This document shows positions 43,793-55,011 of a stretch of 64,000 nucleotides of DNA, in pieces. A program made the translations under genes and the position numbers. Position 1 is the first letter of the stretch, and every line of letters begins with the position of its first letter. The notes below the pieces were generated by a model that saw only the letters and a program-made list of their open reading frames with translations, was not told the DNA's origin and ran no database searches. Source of the DNA: Siphonodentalium dalli (Eukaryota > Mollusca > Scaphopoda > Gadilida > Siphonodentaliidae); assembly GCA_032622095.1 (NCBI GenBank), contig CP136066.1, positions 194,422,816 to 194,486,815 on the forward strand, read 5' to 3'.

Positions 43793-45250
43793 ATATCGAA
43801 AGTCTGAATGAAATTGGAGTAAACATGCAACAAGTTCATGAAATGCAGTCTAATTTCGCAGCATGGAGCGATGCGTCTGCTATTGGATATGGCGGAATGA
43901 TTAAACGTCCGCTGAGTGAACGTTGTATCACAGGTAACGACGTGAATTCCTCAGATGATGTGATATCTGGTTTCGTTTTGAACGGAACAAAGCGCTTCAA
44001 TTGTGCTGATGTAAATCCCTCAGATGGTGTGATATCTGGTTCCGTTATGAACGGATCGAAAAACATCCCTTGTGCTGGTGTTGTTCCCTCAGATGGTGTG
44101 ATATCTGGTTCCGTTTTGAACGGATCGAAAAACATCCCTTGTGCTGGTGTTGTTCCCTCAGATGGTGTGATATCTGGTTCCGTTATGAACGGATCGAAAA
44201 ACAGCCCTTGTGCTGGTGTTGTTCCCTCAGATGGTGTGATATCTGGTTCCGTTTTGAACGGATCGAAAAACATCCCTTGTGCTGGTGTTGTTCCCTCAGA
44301 TGGTGTGATATCTGGTTCCGTTTTGAACGGATCGAAAAACATCCCTTGTGCTGGTGTTGTTCCCTCAGATGGTGTGATATCTGGTTCCGTTTTGAACGGA
44401 TCGAAAAACATCACTTGTGCTGGTGTTGTTCCCTCAGATGGTGTGATATCTGGTTCCGTTTTGAACGGATCGAAAAACATCACGTGTGCTGGTGTTGTTC
44501 CCTCAGATGGTGTGATATCTGGTTACTTTTGAACGGATCGAAAAACATCACTTGCGATAGTGTAAATCGTTCAGATTGCTTGATATCTGATTCCACTTTG
44601 AATGATCAAGTTAATGTCAATATTTTTGACTTATACACAATACGGAAGTGTTTTGGCACATGGTCATCAGATAAGATGGCGCTTAGTTCGACTTGGAGAG
44701 AACGGGAAGCGGTGTTTTGCGTATACGAACATGCGAGATGTGTCCATGGAGTGGGTAACCATATAACATGAATGTCGAAAATATCTTGAAGTCAGGCAGC
44801 AAGAAGCCTGTGTTACATGGTATCGCTTTGAATATACACACAATTTGTGATGAAAATAAAATTGATTTGCGTTCAAAATGGATTCCGCGCAATGAAAATA
44901 AAGAAGCGGATACTTTAAGTCGCAACGTAGATTGTGATGATTGGGCTGTGCAATCCTGGCTCTTTAATGAGTTAGATGGCCGATGGGGGCCACATTCAGT
45001 TGATCGTTTTGCGTACGATTATAATACAAATATCTCTAAATTCAATGCCCGATTTTGGTGCGACAAGACTGAAGGTGTTGATTCTTTTAGCCAATGTTGG
45101 CTGGCATGTTTAGTTATATCGAAGATGGAACGCGAAAAAGCGCGTGGCACGCTGATTACTCCTGAGTGGAAGTCGGCATCATTTTGGCCTCTGTTAGTAG
45201 ACAGAGATGGGAAATTCCAATATTTTGTGAAGGAACACCATGTTTATTGA
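43789..45250 (+). pseudogene. RNase H region split by a 69-bp tandem expansion
   Basis: RNase H removes the RNA strand during reverse transcription. The first strand is present (FAAWSDASAIGYGGMI, catalytic Asp at 43870-43872). It is followed, instead of the next few residues, by a tandem array of 23-residue units, then by FGTWSSDKMALSSTWRERE after a frameshift near 44525. The rest (44768-45250) carries the NVENILKSGSKKPVLH segment, WIPRNENKEADTLSR (last catalytic region) and the downstream GPHSVDRFA (44993-45013) and FWCDKTEGVDSF motifs typical of the RNase H-recombinase linker in DIRS-like elements. Confidence 0.85.
43969..44589 (+). repeat. 69-bp in-frame tandem array, nine units, within RNase H
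   Basis: Units start at 43969, 44038, 44107, 44176, 44245, 44314, 44383, 44452 and 44521, each coding for a variant of GSVLNGSKNIPCAGVV plus PSDGVIS. 69 is a multiple of three, so the frame is kept through eight units; the ninth is one base shorter and shifts it. A partial unit precedes the first (about 43918). Units in the middle are almost identical, indicating recent expansion. Confidence 0.97.
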
Positions 45251-45378
45251 AAAAACGTGGTTATGGCAGGAAGAGGGAATAACGGTGTATTTGGAAAGAG
45301 GCAATTGCCTTTCAGAATGTTAGCATTGAGAATTATTTTCAATAAATAAGTATCTTTGTATAGTTTGAATTACTTGAT

Positions 45379-46404
45379 ATGTTTCTTGCAGGTCTGAACA
45401 TCGAGTCTGGTATACGACAAAAATGTGAGTCGGATAGTGCTCGCGACTGTTCGGATGCGGAAAATTCCTTGATCAGCTCGATGGGAACTTTTCTTATTGG
45501 ATCAAAGAGTGATGCTACAACAAAGACTTATTTCGCCGCATTCAAACGATGGGAAACGTTTGCCGGTGAGATGAACTATGACTCATTACCAGCAATGCCT
45601 ATCCACATTGCTCTGTACATAACTCATTTGTTAAAAAACGGTGCTTCATATAATACTGTTGTATCTGCTAAGTATTCTATTCAGTGGGCACATGAAATCA
45701 ATAATCTTGCTAATCCAACTGATAACGGTTATGTCACAAATTTAGTGCAGTCAGCAAAAAGAAATTGTTACAAGCCTGTACAGCGGAAAGATCCGGTTAC
45801 AGTAGAAATGCTTATTCAATTGTGTGAGAAGTTTGAAAATTCAAATGATTTCTTTAATACACGAGATTTGACAATGCTGTTATTTTCCTTTAGTGGATTT
45901 CTAAGGTTTGACATTCTCTAAAGAAAAGTGATGTCGAAATTCATGATGAATTTTTGAAACTTATTATTCGTGGTAGCAAAACAGATAGATACAGGCAAGG
46001 TGACAGTGTTATCATTTCTAAGGTAACAGCAAGGCATGCCCTTATAACATGTATGTTATATATTTAAAGTTTGCGAATGAATTAGATAAAGATGATTATT
46101 TGTTTACATCAGGTTTTTATTGTAAAGGATTCTTTAAATTTAGAGCGATCAATAAGAAACTGAGAGTTACACTACAGTTCGTGAGAGATTGATCACCAAG
46201 CTACGTTTGGTTAGCAGTGGTTTGAATTTGGGACTACATAGTCTCAGGGCCAGAGGGGCCACGGCAGCTGCGAATGCAAATGTCAAAGAGCGTTGCTGGA
46301 AACGCCATGGTAGATGGGTATCCGAAAGTAGCAAGGATCGTTACGTTGAAGATAATATTTCGGAACGCCTCATTGATCATGGTGACACAAGAATAGGATT
46401 GTAA
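45379..46404 (+). pseudogene. tyrosine recombinase of the retrotransposon, frameshifted
   Basis: The integrase of DIRS/Ngaro-like elements, using an active-site tyrosine. The first segment (45379-45921) holds the SAM-like core-binding domain (STKTYFAAFKRWETFAGE-like and ALYITHLLKNGASYNTV) and the start of the catalytic domain (LLFSFSGFLRF). A frameshift at about 45918 leads to SDVEIHDEFLKLIIRGSKTD with the conserved Lys box. A further shift near 46050 and then the 46189-46404 segment bring HSLRARGATAAANANV (the Arg motif at about 46237), KRHGRW (His/Arg motif) and KDRYVED, with candidate nucleophile Tyr at 46342-46344. All catalytic boxes can be seen but not in one frame. Confidence 0.88.
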
Positions 46405-46552
46405 TATATGTTTGTTTGTAACAACTGTTATATACATTATCAATGTTGTATAGCTTAATACAGTTAGGATTGTTTGATATCAGAATATGATATTATCTAA
46501 CCAGTCTGTAGAAAGGATGCATTTTCGATGGCCGTCGTCTTTGTAAATTTCT

Positions 46553-46618
46553 AGCTCGGTAACGGTGCGGCTCGTTTGCAACGAGTGTTGTTTTTGATTA
46601 TGAGAGAATTGGGAATAC
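46553..46618 (+). repeat. split direct repeat B1 (66 bp)
   Basis: Starts AGCTCGGTAACGGTGCGG, ends GAATTGGGAATAC, and abuts A2 directly. Identical to B2 by eye. Confidence 0.97.
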
Positions 46619-46823
46619 TGATACTTTTGCGCGTTTGGTTGATTAGCAAAAAAAGTTTGTATTCACAGTGTGTGACATAATTAGTAGTGAACAATTAGAC
46701 ATGAGCGATAAGCGTTAAGACAGTGGCCAATATGAGCTGGGTTATGAGCTGTGATCAGTAACACGGTGATAGTGGAGTATCATTCTAGCCTTAGCCTTCG
46801 CCGGACTTAGATCGTAAACTTAT
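46619..46823 (+). repeat. split direct repeat A2 (205 bp)
   Basis: Second copy of A1, directly downstream of B1. The B1-A2 junction (GGGAATAC then TGATACTT) is the internal complementary region expected of this element type. Confidence 0.97.
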
Positions 46824-47171
46824 AATCACAGAGATGATAGATAATTCAAATTCAGTGTACAGATATATCTGTAAACGAATAGATTATGTTATAACATGAA
46901 ATATACGAAAGTTACACGGCTATCGACTCTGCATGTTAACTTGTTAAGTCATAACAATATTTATTTATACTCATTGCATAGGATATTATTTGTACAGATG
47001 AATTTCCGAACATTTGAGCTGCGGCTTTGATTGGGTTTCGGAAAACAGGTTTCCTCCTATATAAAAGGAGGTTTTTCCTGACCGTCGTCGCAGACCAGGT
47101 AGATTGTAAAAATTGTACTCCATGTGACATGTGCCCACTGGTATGCAGTTTTCATGTTTCCAATAAACGCC

Positions 47172-47237
47172 AGCTCGGTAACGGTGCGGCTCGTTTGCAA
47201 CGAGTGTTGTTTTTGATTATGAGAGAATTGGGAATAC
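47172..47237 (+). repeat. split direct repeat B2 (66 bp), right terminus
   Basis: Identical to B1; its last base is followed by the resumed AT-rich array (GGTACTATATAC). Confidence 0.97.
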
Positions 47238-47400
47238 GGTACTATATACTAAGGGACTATATAATATAATGGGTTTATATAATAAGGGGACTATATAATA
47301 AGGTACTATATACTAAGGGACTATATAATGAAGAACTATATAATAGGGACTATATAATAAGGGACTATGTTATAAGGGACTATATCATAAAGAACTATAT
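47238..47400. repeat. AT-rich array (ACTATATAATAAGG units), right part
   Basis: Continuation of the array at 41281-41672 after the retrotransposon. Starts at the exact unit position expected if the element had simply been inserted. Confidence 0.95.
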
Positions 47401-47685
47401 AAAAAGCCTCCGAAGTGGGGTCATGCTAAATAACATAGAAGTATGTAAACAACTATCATCAACATGTATACATGTGAACATAGATTGACTTTGTTCGTAT
47501 TTTCATTTTTTGTTTAAACATATTTTATTGTAATATAATATTACACAAGGGATCGGGGCACAAGTTTTAACAACTTAAATCCGCCCCTCTCCCATATACA
47601 TTTTAACAAATACAAAGTAGATGACGAACATAACATATATACAGGAGATGATGTATGGTGTGGTTGTGATTGCTGTCAGTCCTAT
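47401..47685. other. spacer with no recognised feature
   Basis: Short non-coding stretch between the AT-rich array and the 6-kb inverted-repeat element. Confidence 0.5.
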
Positions 47686-48458
47686 TAGTCTAGGCTGTGC
47701 TGGGGGGCGATCGTCGCACATCGGGGGAATTTATGCGACCATCATTTTCTTATGGGAAAATTACTCTAGTTTTCGAATTCAGAGGGCGCCGAGCCGAGAT
47801 AGGTGACAAAATATAACTTTTCACTATGTTTCATAGGGTACCCTACCTAAAAAATGACATATTTTCAAAGGTTAACAGGCATTATCCAACTGGTTAACAG
47901 GGCAGCAACATCGGAAAGATTGTAAACATATTTGCAAAATATGGAACGAATATAGACACTTAATCAGATTCAACATCGTTTTCCTGCTTTCGTTCTGATT
48001 TCGTGACGTCATGGTAAAATATGTAGCGTGACGCGTCAAAAATTCATGGCGATTCAGACAAAGTGTTGTGCGTCAACTCTGTGCAAAGATAGCATATCTG
48101 TCGAATTCTTCCAAGTTATATATTTTTGGAAATATAAGGATACCCCCTATATAATGATGTTCATACTTACATTATATCTTTCCAAGTATTGACATAATAG
48201 ACAAAAACTTAACCCTCCCCCAATTTCACAAATAACCACATATATGTGCCCATGCAGTTTGTGTCCACCAAATAAATTGACAATGCACAGTTTACCTTTT
48301 CCTGTTGTGTAGAATCGTACGGCGACACTGATAATGTAAAACATCGTTCAAATCCTAGATTAGGAAGGTAATAAAATCCAAGATGGCGTCCAAGATGGCC
48401 GCCAATTTTTATATTGACACTTTATACACCAGATGTATGGTAACCGGACTAGATCATC
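47686..48458 (+). repeat. left long inverted repeat
   Basis: 773 bp; includes GTGACGTCATGGTAAAATAT, AACTTAACCCTCCCCCAATT and AAGATGGCGTCCAAGATGGC near its inner end. The AAGATGGCG motif is shared with the foldback element at 38.5-40.3 kb. Confidence 0.93.
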
Positions 48459-49005
48459 GCGAGTGCTTTATGTAATATGGCCTTGTCTTGGGTGGAGTCT
48501 GTATCTTAATACGTATAAGGCAATTGGCGACGTAAAACCGATGATGAAGACCAAAATGGCCGCCAAAATAAACAGAACTGTTCCGATAAAACGACCAACT
48601 TCTGAGTTGCAATAAAATCACATGGTATGACTGTTGTAGCTTTTTTGTTCGTACATATATGTCATTTTGTCCAACATGATCCGTATCTGAAGAAACTAGG
48701 GACATTAAGATAGTAACTGTTCATTAATTTCTCGAACTAACGACATCATTTAATGTCAAATTGCCTAAATAGGACCGAATTTCAAACTGACATCCAATCA
48801 TTTGATGGTATATATGTCAATGTTCTGCTACACGATGCTACAACTGCAAACATCCACATTAGTATAGCAATAATGGAAGCCACAATGCCGATTAAAACAT
48901 GCCTATGCAGTGTATGCACTAATAGTTATATATTCAATTATCAATAAATAAAGGAGTTTTTCCATGCTGGTAGCACATTAGACCCGCAATCGTAAACAGT
49001 TTGGA
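48459..49005. repeat. inner, diverged inverted-repeat segment (left)
   Basis: Pairs with about 52050-52610 in reverse complement: CCAAAATGGCCGCCA with TGGCGGCCATTTTGG, GTAAAACCGATGATG with CATCATTGGTTTTAC, and CATTAGACCCGC with GCGGGTCTAATG mark its extent. Much more diverged than the outer arm. Confidence 0.65.
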
Positions 49006-52000
49006 GATAACGGATCTACAATAATTGCGGATATTTTGTTTATACGAAAATGTTGGCCAACTGTGTTCACATTACCCCGCTAATGTCGTCAACTGCTTAC
49101 CATGGTAGTTGGTTTCTACGTTCAAAGAAGCGATGTTCCAATGTAATAACGGACAATAATCACCAGCAATTTAGACCGAACTAAAACTGTTTTCTCTACA
49201 TTTCCTCGGGATGCCTCACCGCACGGAAATGGGTATTTACATAAGCAGTTCTAATTCGTATTTGTTTAGTACTTCTCAAGTCTGAAGATTTAGATAACAA
49301 TAAACGGTTACATGTTCGTTGCAAATACTCATTTTATGAACTATTCGCAGTTGCAACCGATAGTTTAAATCAATTTCCCACCAACGTACTATAGTCATGG
49401 GTGGTTGACGAGTTAATTCACAGGTTTATGCCCTCACTTCCATATCATTTTATTTCACACCTGCAGTTCAGGTTTCACGTCGCTGTCGCAATATATTAAT
49501 ACATCTATTGAGCGTTTTGTTATGATGATCATCCATTTCGTCAAGAGACGAAGAAATAATAAGTTTCTGCCATATTTTATATTGGATAAGGCCTATCCAC
49601 TCGTAGACAATTTCGTTAGACATTTAACCACCGATAACATGACTTCATCATGCTGGTACTTATCAGCAATGAGTAACATACATCTATCGGATCAACACAG
49701 CCGATGACACGATTAAGTTGTTGATGTTCTGGTCTTATATGAACCTAATTTAATCATTAGCTGTCAACTCGGGGAACACTATAAAAAAGTTGGTTGGCAC
49801 ATGTGCGCGGGCATTTCTGCCAAGTACGATAAGCCGAGAAGTTGCAATAGTTAATTCACTGTGACAGTATTGTTGGATTAAATTGACCTGACCAATCATA
49901 TGATGCAATCCAATTACTCTTCAGCTGGATACGTGATTGTTCCCAACAAGTAATTGTTTATCATAAGTAATTCATAAATGGCACTGAATGGCATGGGTAT
50001 ATATAATAGAAAAATGGACGAATTTTATTAATATTGGGACTAAATTCAAATTATAAGAAATATTTCTTTTTTCGATTTAATAAGGTGGCGAGTTAGAATC
50101 GACAATTTTGAAGACAACTTAACTTCAATCGCATAACCTTAGTCGAGACTAGATCCATTTATTAAATGTAACACTTAACTGGTTTTCAAAGGGCAAATAT
50201 GTTTGCATTATTTGTGTGCAATTTTACACGTACATTACCATAACTCAAAGCATGAAGTATCTCGATCTAAATTCCTACCAGGTGTACACATAAGAAATTA
50301 CTAATTTAATATGCTGGAAGCAAAGGGTGTTGCTACTTTCGAAGTTTCATATGTGTGGGATACTATGGTTAGTTTACTATATGCCTTGCCCCATGTCGCA
50401 GAAGAGTCCATATTATGAGCAAATAGGTCCAACAGCCATCAAATGTCCGACTGCGATTGTCTATATATGTCATACATTCAATCCAACATTCAAACAAGAA
50501 CGTGTGTCATTGTCGAATATAGTACCGTCGCCACATGCAACGATGGAACCTGGTTTGATTGTATGGTGCTCACAAGGTAAACTTACTCAAAATATACCGA
50601 CCCATTACGGCTTCAAATTCCTCAATATTAAGCTAAAATAAGGATTTAAATCAATTGTTTTCTGGGACGTCTACTTAGATGAATGCAAGCAATAACTACC
50701 ACACCTATGTACATTATCTGATATTTGTGATAATCGCATGCTTGCATATATGCTTTCGGTCAGATACATACAAATTGGTTCACGCATATCGTAAAATGTA
50801 TCCTGGGGACAATTACCACAATCATGAATATTTGACATATATCAGATACGTAGGTTGTTCCATTACAGAAAATTGGCGATCGTGCAAAGGAGCTGCTAAT
50901 TATTGTTTGTGTTAAAAGTACTCCACGGCTACTATATTTCTTGAGAATGTCCTACCTGTAGCGGTTATACTCTATTTTGATTAAAAACTAATTCCGCGGC
51001 TATGGCTGATAACATGTGACCAACGAGTTGTCATCCCGTTGCTTAAAATGGATCAGCATCAGTGAAAGGGACACATTTAGTATGACAAGCATCATTCTAA
51101 TGCTGAGCAACTGAGTATATGATATTTTGAGCACGTCTTCTAACTGTGTGGCTTTCTAATCCTTGTACTTTTCATCTTTGGTTAATTGCCGAGATTGCTC
51201 CATACTGATATATAAATTGGATGATATAGTTTTACCCCATTCGAGTACTGTACGTGATTATCATAGTTGGGTACGTGTGACGGAGAGTCGTGTGATACCT
51301 ACAGTGTGAGACCAACTTTCATGGATCCAAATTTCATGGGACTTAGCACAATCAATACCACGGCCTCACACTTACCGTTGTCATTTAAAGCATTAGTATT
51401 TACAAATGAGGGGTCAGTTTTGATAATATTCTACCTGTTCCAACCAAACCTGAAAGTTGGTTCTGTGCAACATTCTTGGGGTAAGCTCCAAGTAACTTGA
51501 TATTATTTAAAATGACCAATGCCTTGTATGAAGTTAAATACTGAATACATATAATGTGTTTAAATATATTGTGATAGAAACGCGAATTCTGGACAGCCGG
51601 GAAGATATAAAATAATATGGAAGCGAATGCATATATATAACTCGCCGAAGGCATCAGCCACTGCTCAGACATACAAGATCTATAGTACATTAGCAGGACA
51701 ATAATTATACTATTGGTCGTCAATGTGTATTCAATAAAATAATTAATACACCTGCAACCACGCATATCAAGCGGCATGTAATTAAGTACAGATAAGCAAA
51801 TACTCAAATGAACTGCTTAAGTAAATAAGCATAAATCCACGTCTGATGGGACCATAGCGAGAATATAACGACACAGATACGTATTTTGTCAGATTTGTTT
51901 GAGATTTGTTTCGGTTATTTCAATAGAACATCACTCCAATGAACGTGAAAATCAATTACCCCAGTACGCATTGACAACATTGATGAGATATATAAAATAA

Positions 52001-52049
52001 ATTGTCCATTCTTTGCATACCCGCACTTATCAGGATTCTAAATTGGTTG
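49006..52049. other. core of the 6-kb element; no recognised gene
   Basis: About 3 kb with short open frames only. The longest (50327-50641 plus strand, 104 codons; 51400-51807 minus strand, 135 codons) show no recognised motif and have composition expected by chance. A 78-codon frame at 50679-50915 begins with a hydrophobic stretch (YLIFVIIACLHICF) and has several Cys, resembling a small secreted protein, but no other support exists. Confidence 0.45.
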
Positions 52050-52610
52050 TTATTGCTTGACGGTTTGTGTAAGCGGGTCTAATGAGTCATTGCCGTGGAC
52101 ACCTACATTGGTTATTGAGGATTGAATGCGTATATTTAGTCGGCATTGTAACTTCAATTCATAGTGTACTAATATAAAAGTCAGCAGTTTCATCACCAAG
52201 CAGAACGTTGACTTGTATACCACAAAATGGATGTCAGGTTGAAACACTATCCCATTGTGGCAATTTGGCATTGCATGTCGATTTTGAGAAATAAAATGAG
52301 CATTTAATTTCTCAATGCCAACAGTTTTATTGGATTCTGATCACATTATCAACAGACATATATGCACGAACGAATAAGCTACAAAACTCATAACATGCAG
52401 ATGACATAACATTGCAACTCGGAAGCAGGTAATTTTATCGGAACATTTTTTAGTTTTATGGCGGCCATTTTGGTCTCCATCATTGGTTTTACGTAACTAG
52501 TTGACTTATACATATTACAATACAGCCTCTATGAAATAAAGATAAGTTACAACCGGTGTGAACACTCAGTGTGCACAGTGCACACTCAGTGCGCACAGAG
52601 TGCCGATATT
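52050..52610. repeat. inner, diverged inverted-repeat segment (right)
   Basis: Reverse-complement partner of 48459-49005; it also contains a short tandem GTGCACACTCAGTG-type sequence near 52565-52600. Confidence 0.6.
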
Positions 52611-52932
52611 AAACTTGGCAGCCATCTTGGACGCCATCTTGGATTTTAATACCTTCATAATCTAGGATTTGAACGGAATCTTAGATTCTCCATGTCCTCG
52701 GATGGTTCTGCCCTATATGACACTACAAAATGTGCATTGTCGATATTTTATTGGAAACAACCTGCTGGGTGCATTTAAGTGGATATTTGTGAAATTGGGG
52801 TGAGGGTTAAGCTTTTCTCGTTTGGAGATATATAATAAAGATAGGAACATCATTTTGTAGGCAATACCCTTCCATTTTCAAAAATATTTAACTTGGAAGA
52901 ATTCGACAGATATGCTATATTTGCACAGAGTT
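52611..52932. repeat. diverged extra copy of part of the right arm
   Basis: GCCATCTTGGACGCCATCTT at 52621 and at 52992 (offset 371), each followed by GGATTTGAACG, GTGCATTGTC, TTTGTGAAATTGGGG and GAATTCGACAGATATGCTAT. So the right arm carries a direct tandem duplication that the left arm lacks; this copy is much more diverged. Confidence 0.78.
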
Positions 52933-53707
52933 GATGATCTAGTCCGGTTACCATACATCTGGTGTATAGAGTGTCAATATAAAAATTGGCGGCCATCTTG
53001 GACGCCATCTTGGATTTTATATTACCTTCCAAATCTAGGATTTGAACGATGTTTTACATTATCAGTGTCGCCGTACGATTCTACACAATATGAAAAGGTA
53101 AACTGTGCATTGTCAATTTATTTGGTGGACACAAACTGCATGGACACATATATGTGGTTATTTGTGAAATTGGGGGAGGGTTAAGTTTTTGTCTATTATG
53201 TCAATACTTGGAAAGATATAATGTAAGTATGAACATCATTATATAGGGGGTACCCTTCCATTTCCAAAAATATATAACTTGGAAGAATTCGACAGATATG
53301 CTATATTTGCACAGAGTTGACGCACAACACTTAGTCTGAATCGCCATGAATTTTTGACGCGTCACGCTACACATTTTACCATGACGTCACGAAATCAGAA
53401 CGAAAGCAGGAAAACGATGTTGAATCTGATTAAGTGTCTATATTCGTTCCATATTTTGCAAATATGTTTACAATCTTTCCGATGTTGCTGCCCTGTTAAC
53501 CAGTTGGATAATGCCTGTTAACCTTTGAAAATATGTCATTTTTTAGGTAGGGTACCATATGAAACATAGTGAAAAGTTATATTTTGTCACCTATCTCGGC
53601 TCGGCGCCCTCTGAATTCGAAAACTAGAGTAATTTTCCCATAAGAAAATGATGGTCGCATAAATTCCCCCGATGTGCGACGATCACCCCCCAGCACAGCC
53701 TAGACTA
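52933..53707 (-). repeat. right long inverted repeat
   Basis: 775 bp, reverse complement of 47686-48458. Confidence 0.93.
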
Positions 53708-54329
53708 TATCCTGCTTTTGAAATTTCATCTGAGGTAGTCAACATTTGTAACGCAAAGGAGGATCTCGCCTATATTTGTTAGCGGAGGGGGCCTAATTAA
53801 AACGTTTCGTTGATGAAATGTATGAATAAACAAAATGGAAAAGAATTTCATTGCGTCGATTCGATTCTGATGATATCCCTGTGAGTAAGGAGGAAATGTT
53901 AGATATTATAAATTGGTGGGCTGCAATCTTATTGAAGAGTTCGCATCTTTCGGTATTTTCATTATTACATGATAACTCTCAATAATGATATTCGCATTTC
54001 AAAGCTACTGCTATATTGCATGTACAAATTACTGTTACAGTCGAATAACCAATAACAGTCCAATTAGCCCAATAAGATAACAATGTGCGGTAATCATTGG
54101 AAAATGTAAAAGCTTTGAAAAATATTCTGAAAATCATATTCAGACTAAACTATTCGAACTGATACACTACATGATAAGCGCTGTTTGTTATCAAATTACT
54201 TTAACAGTTTTGTCTGTTATAGCAATGGATTCAAAATGCGAAATATCTATTTCTCCATGTTCTTCTTTGATTGGTGATTGCTTGTACAGGTTTTATATTG
54301 TTTTTTTTCCGACTACCTTGGTCTCTTTA
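53708..54329. other. no recognised gene
   Basis: Non-coding AT-rich sequence between the 6-kb element and a LINE remnant. Confidence 0.45.
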
Positions 54330-54650
54330 TGTTAATATACTTGAACATACTATGAACAGCGATTTAGACAAAATTACAGCGTGGTCCCTAAACTGGCTGG
54401 TCAGTTTCAACCCAACTAAAACAGTTGGCGTGTCCTTTTCATTAGTTGCGCCCTCAACAGTGAAACCAAACCTCAATTTCGTAGGAAATTCAATCGACAT
54501 CGTGGACAAGCATATACACTTAGGTCTGGAACTTCAATCAAATCTCAATTGGGTCTGTCAAAAGAATTGCCTCACGTCTGTCTCAACTCCGACGGATTAA
54601 CGACCCCAAATGATTATATTTATTTTATTTGCGAATCTATAATTGCTTCC
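54330..54650 (+). pseudogene. LINE reverse transcriptase C-terminal remnant
   Basis: MNSDLDKITAWSLNWLVSFN followed by PTKTVGVSFS, then HIHLGLELQSNLNW, which are the conserved sequences after the RT YADD motif of LINE ORF2 (the WLVxFNPxKT and HLGL boxes). A frameshift near 54560 leads to RIASRLSQLRRINDPK, the expected continuation, in another frame. Beyond this the similarity fades. It belongs to a different LINE copy from the two others in the window. Confidence 0.85.
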
Positions 54651-55011
54651 GGAATTTCAACTTTTACCTCACAAGTGGACAAACCTCCCATTCAAACATC
54701 TCATTCTGATTTATTATCTATATTGCCTTCGAGAACACAACAATAACAGAAATAGAAAACAAATCAAGTGTGCCATTATATTTTACAACCAACATAAAAG
54801 TACAAAGAAATAGATAATTTATTGGCACTTGTCAATCATACCAAAATTCATAATGTATAGTGACATTCTTCAAATACAAATTTTCTCACAGCTAAGAAGC
54901 AACCTCATGTTGGATCATCTCTGGAAGGCGCTACACACTATATATATCTCTCATAACTTATCACCATGTAAATAAGTTTGTACCGTCATTTTGATCACAC
55001 GTGTGTTACTA

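Larger units (their letters stand above)
41673..47237 (+). mobile_element. Ngaro/PAT-like tyrosine-recombinase retrotransposon with split direct repeats
   Basis: Layout A1 (41673-41877) - gag - RT - RNase H - tyrosine recombinase - B1 (46553-46618) - A2 (46619-46823) - B2 (47172-47237). Split direct repeats of this type characterise the Ngaro/PAT branch of DIRS-like elements, in which a recombinase integrates a circular intermediate without target duplication. The flanks support this: removing 41673-47237 joins ...ACTATATAATAA to GGTACTATATAC..., which restores the array consensus exactly. I see no methyltransferase or hydrolase domain. All frames are broken by small indels or stops, so this copy is probably inactive although its repeats are nearly identical. 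Confidence 0.92.
47686..53707. mobile_element. 6.0-kb element with inverted repeats of about 775 bp
   Basis: The left arm 47686-48458 and right arm 52933-53707 are reverse complements with only scattered differences, starting TAGTCTAGGCTGTGCTGG and ending CCAGCACAGCCTAGACTA. A more diverged inverted match extends inwards to about 49005 and 52050. A possible TAT duplication borders the element. About 3 kb of core contains only short open frames and no transposase I can recognise. A non-autonomous long-TIR or foldback transposon is most likely; an assembly inversion or palindromic duplication is an alternative. Confidence 0.82.

Noticed and set aside
43836-44483. A 215-codon minus-strand frame antisense to the 69-bp array (FDPFKTEPDITPSEG repeats)
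   Set aside because: It is the antisense reading of an in-frame 69-bp array inside the retrotransposon's RNase H; the sense strand explains the sequence.
44070-44771. A plus-strand frame with CWCCSLRWCDIWFR repeats, cysteine- and tryptophan-rich
   Set aside because: It is the alternative frame of the 69-bp array, not an independent cysteine-rich protein. Its end does continue into the real RNase H frame after the frameshift.
41281-47400. Reading A1/A2 as ordinary LTRs
   Set aside because: The A and B repeats are split and interleaved (A1...B1A2...B2), there is no target duplication, and the integrase is a tyrosine recombinase.
51400-51807. A 135-codon minus-strand frame in the core of the 6-kb element
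   Set aside because: Composition typical of chance translation of AT-rich DNA; no motif of any transposase or other enzyme.
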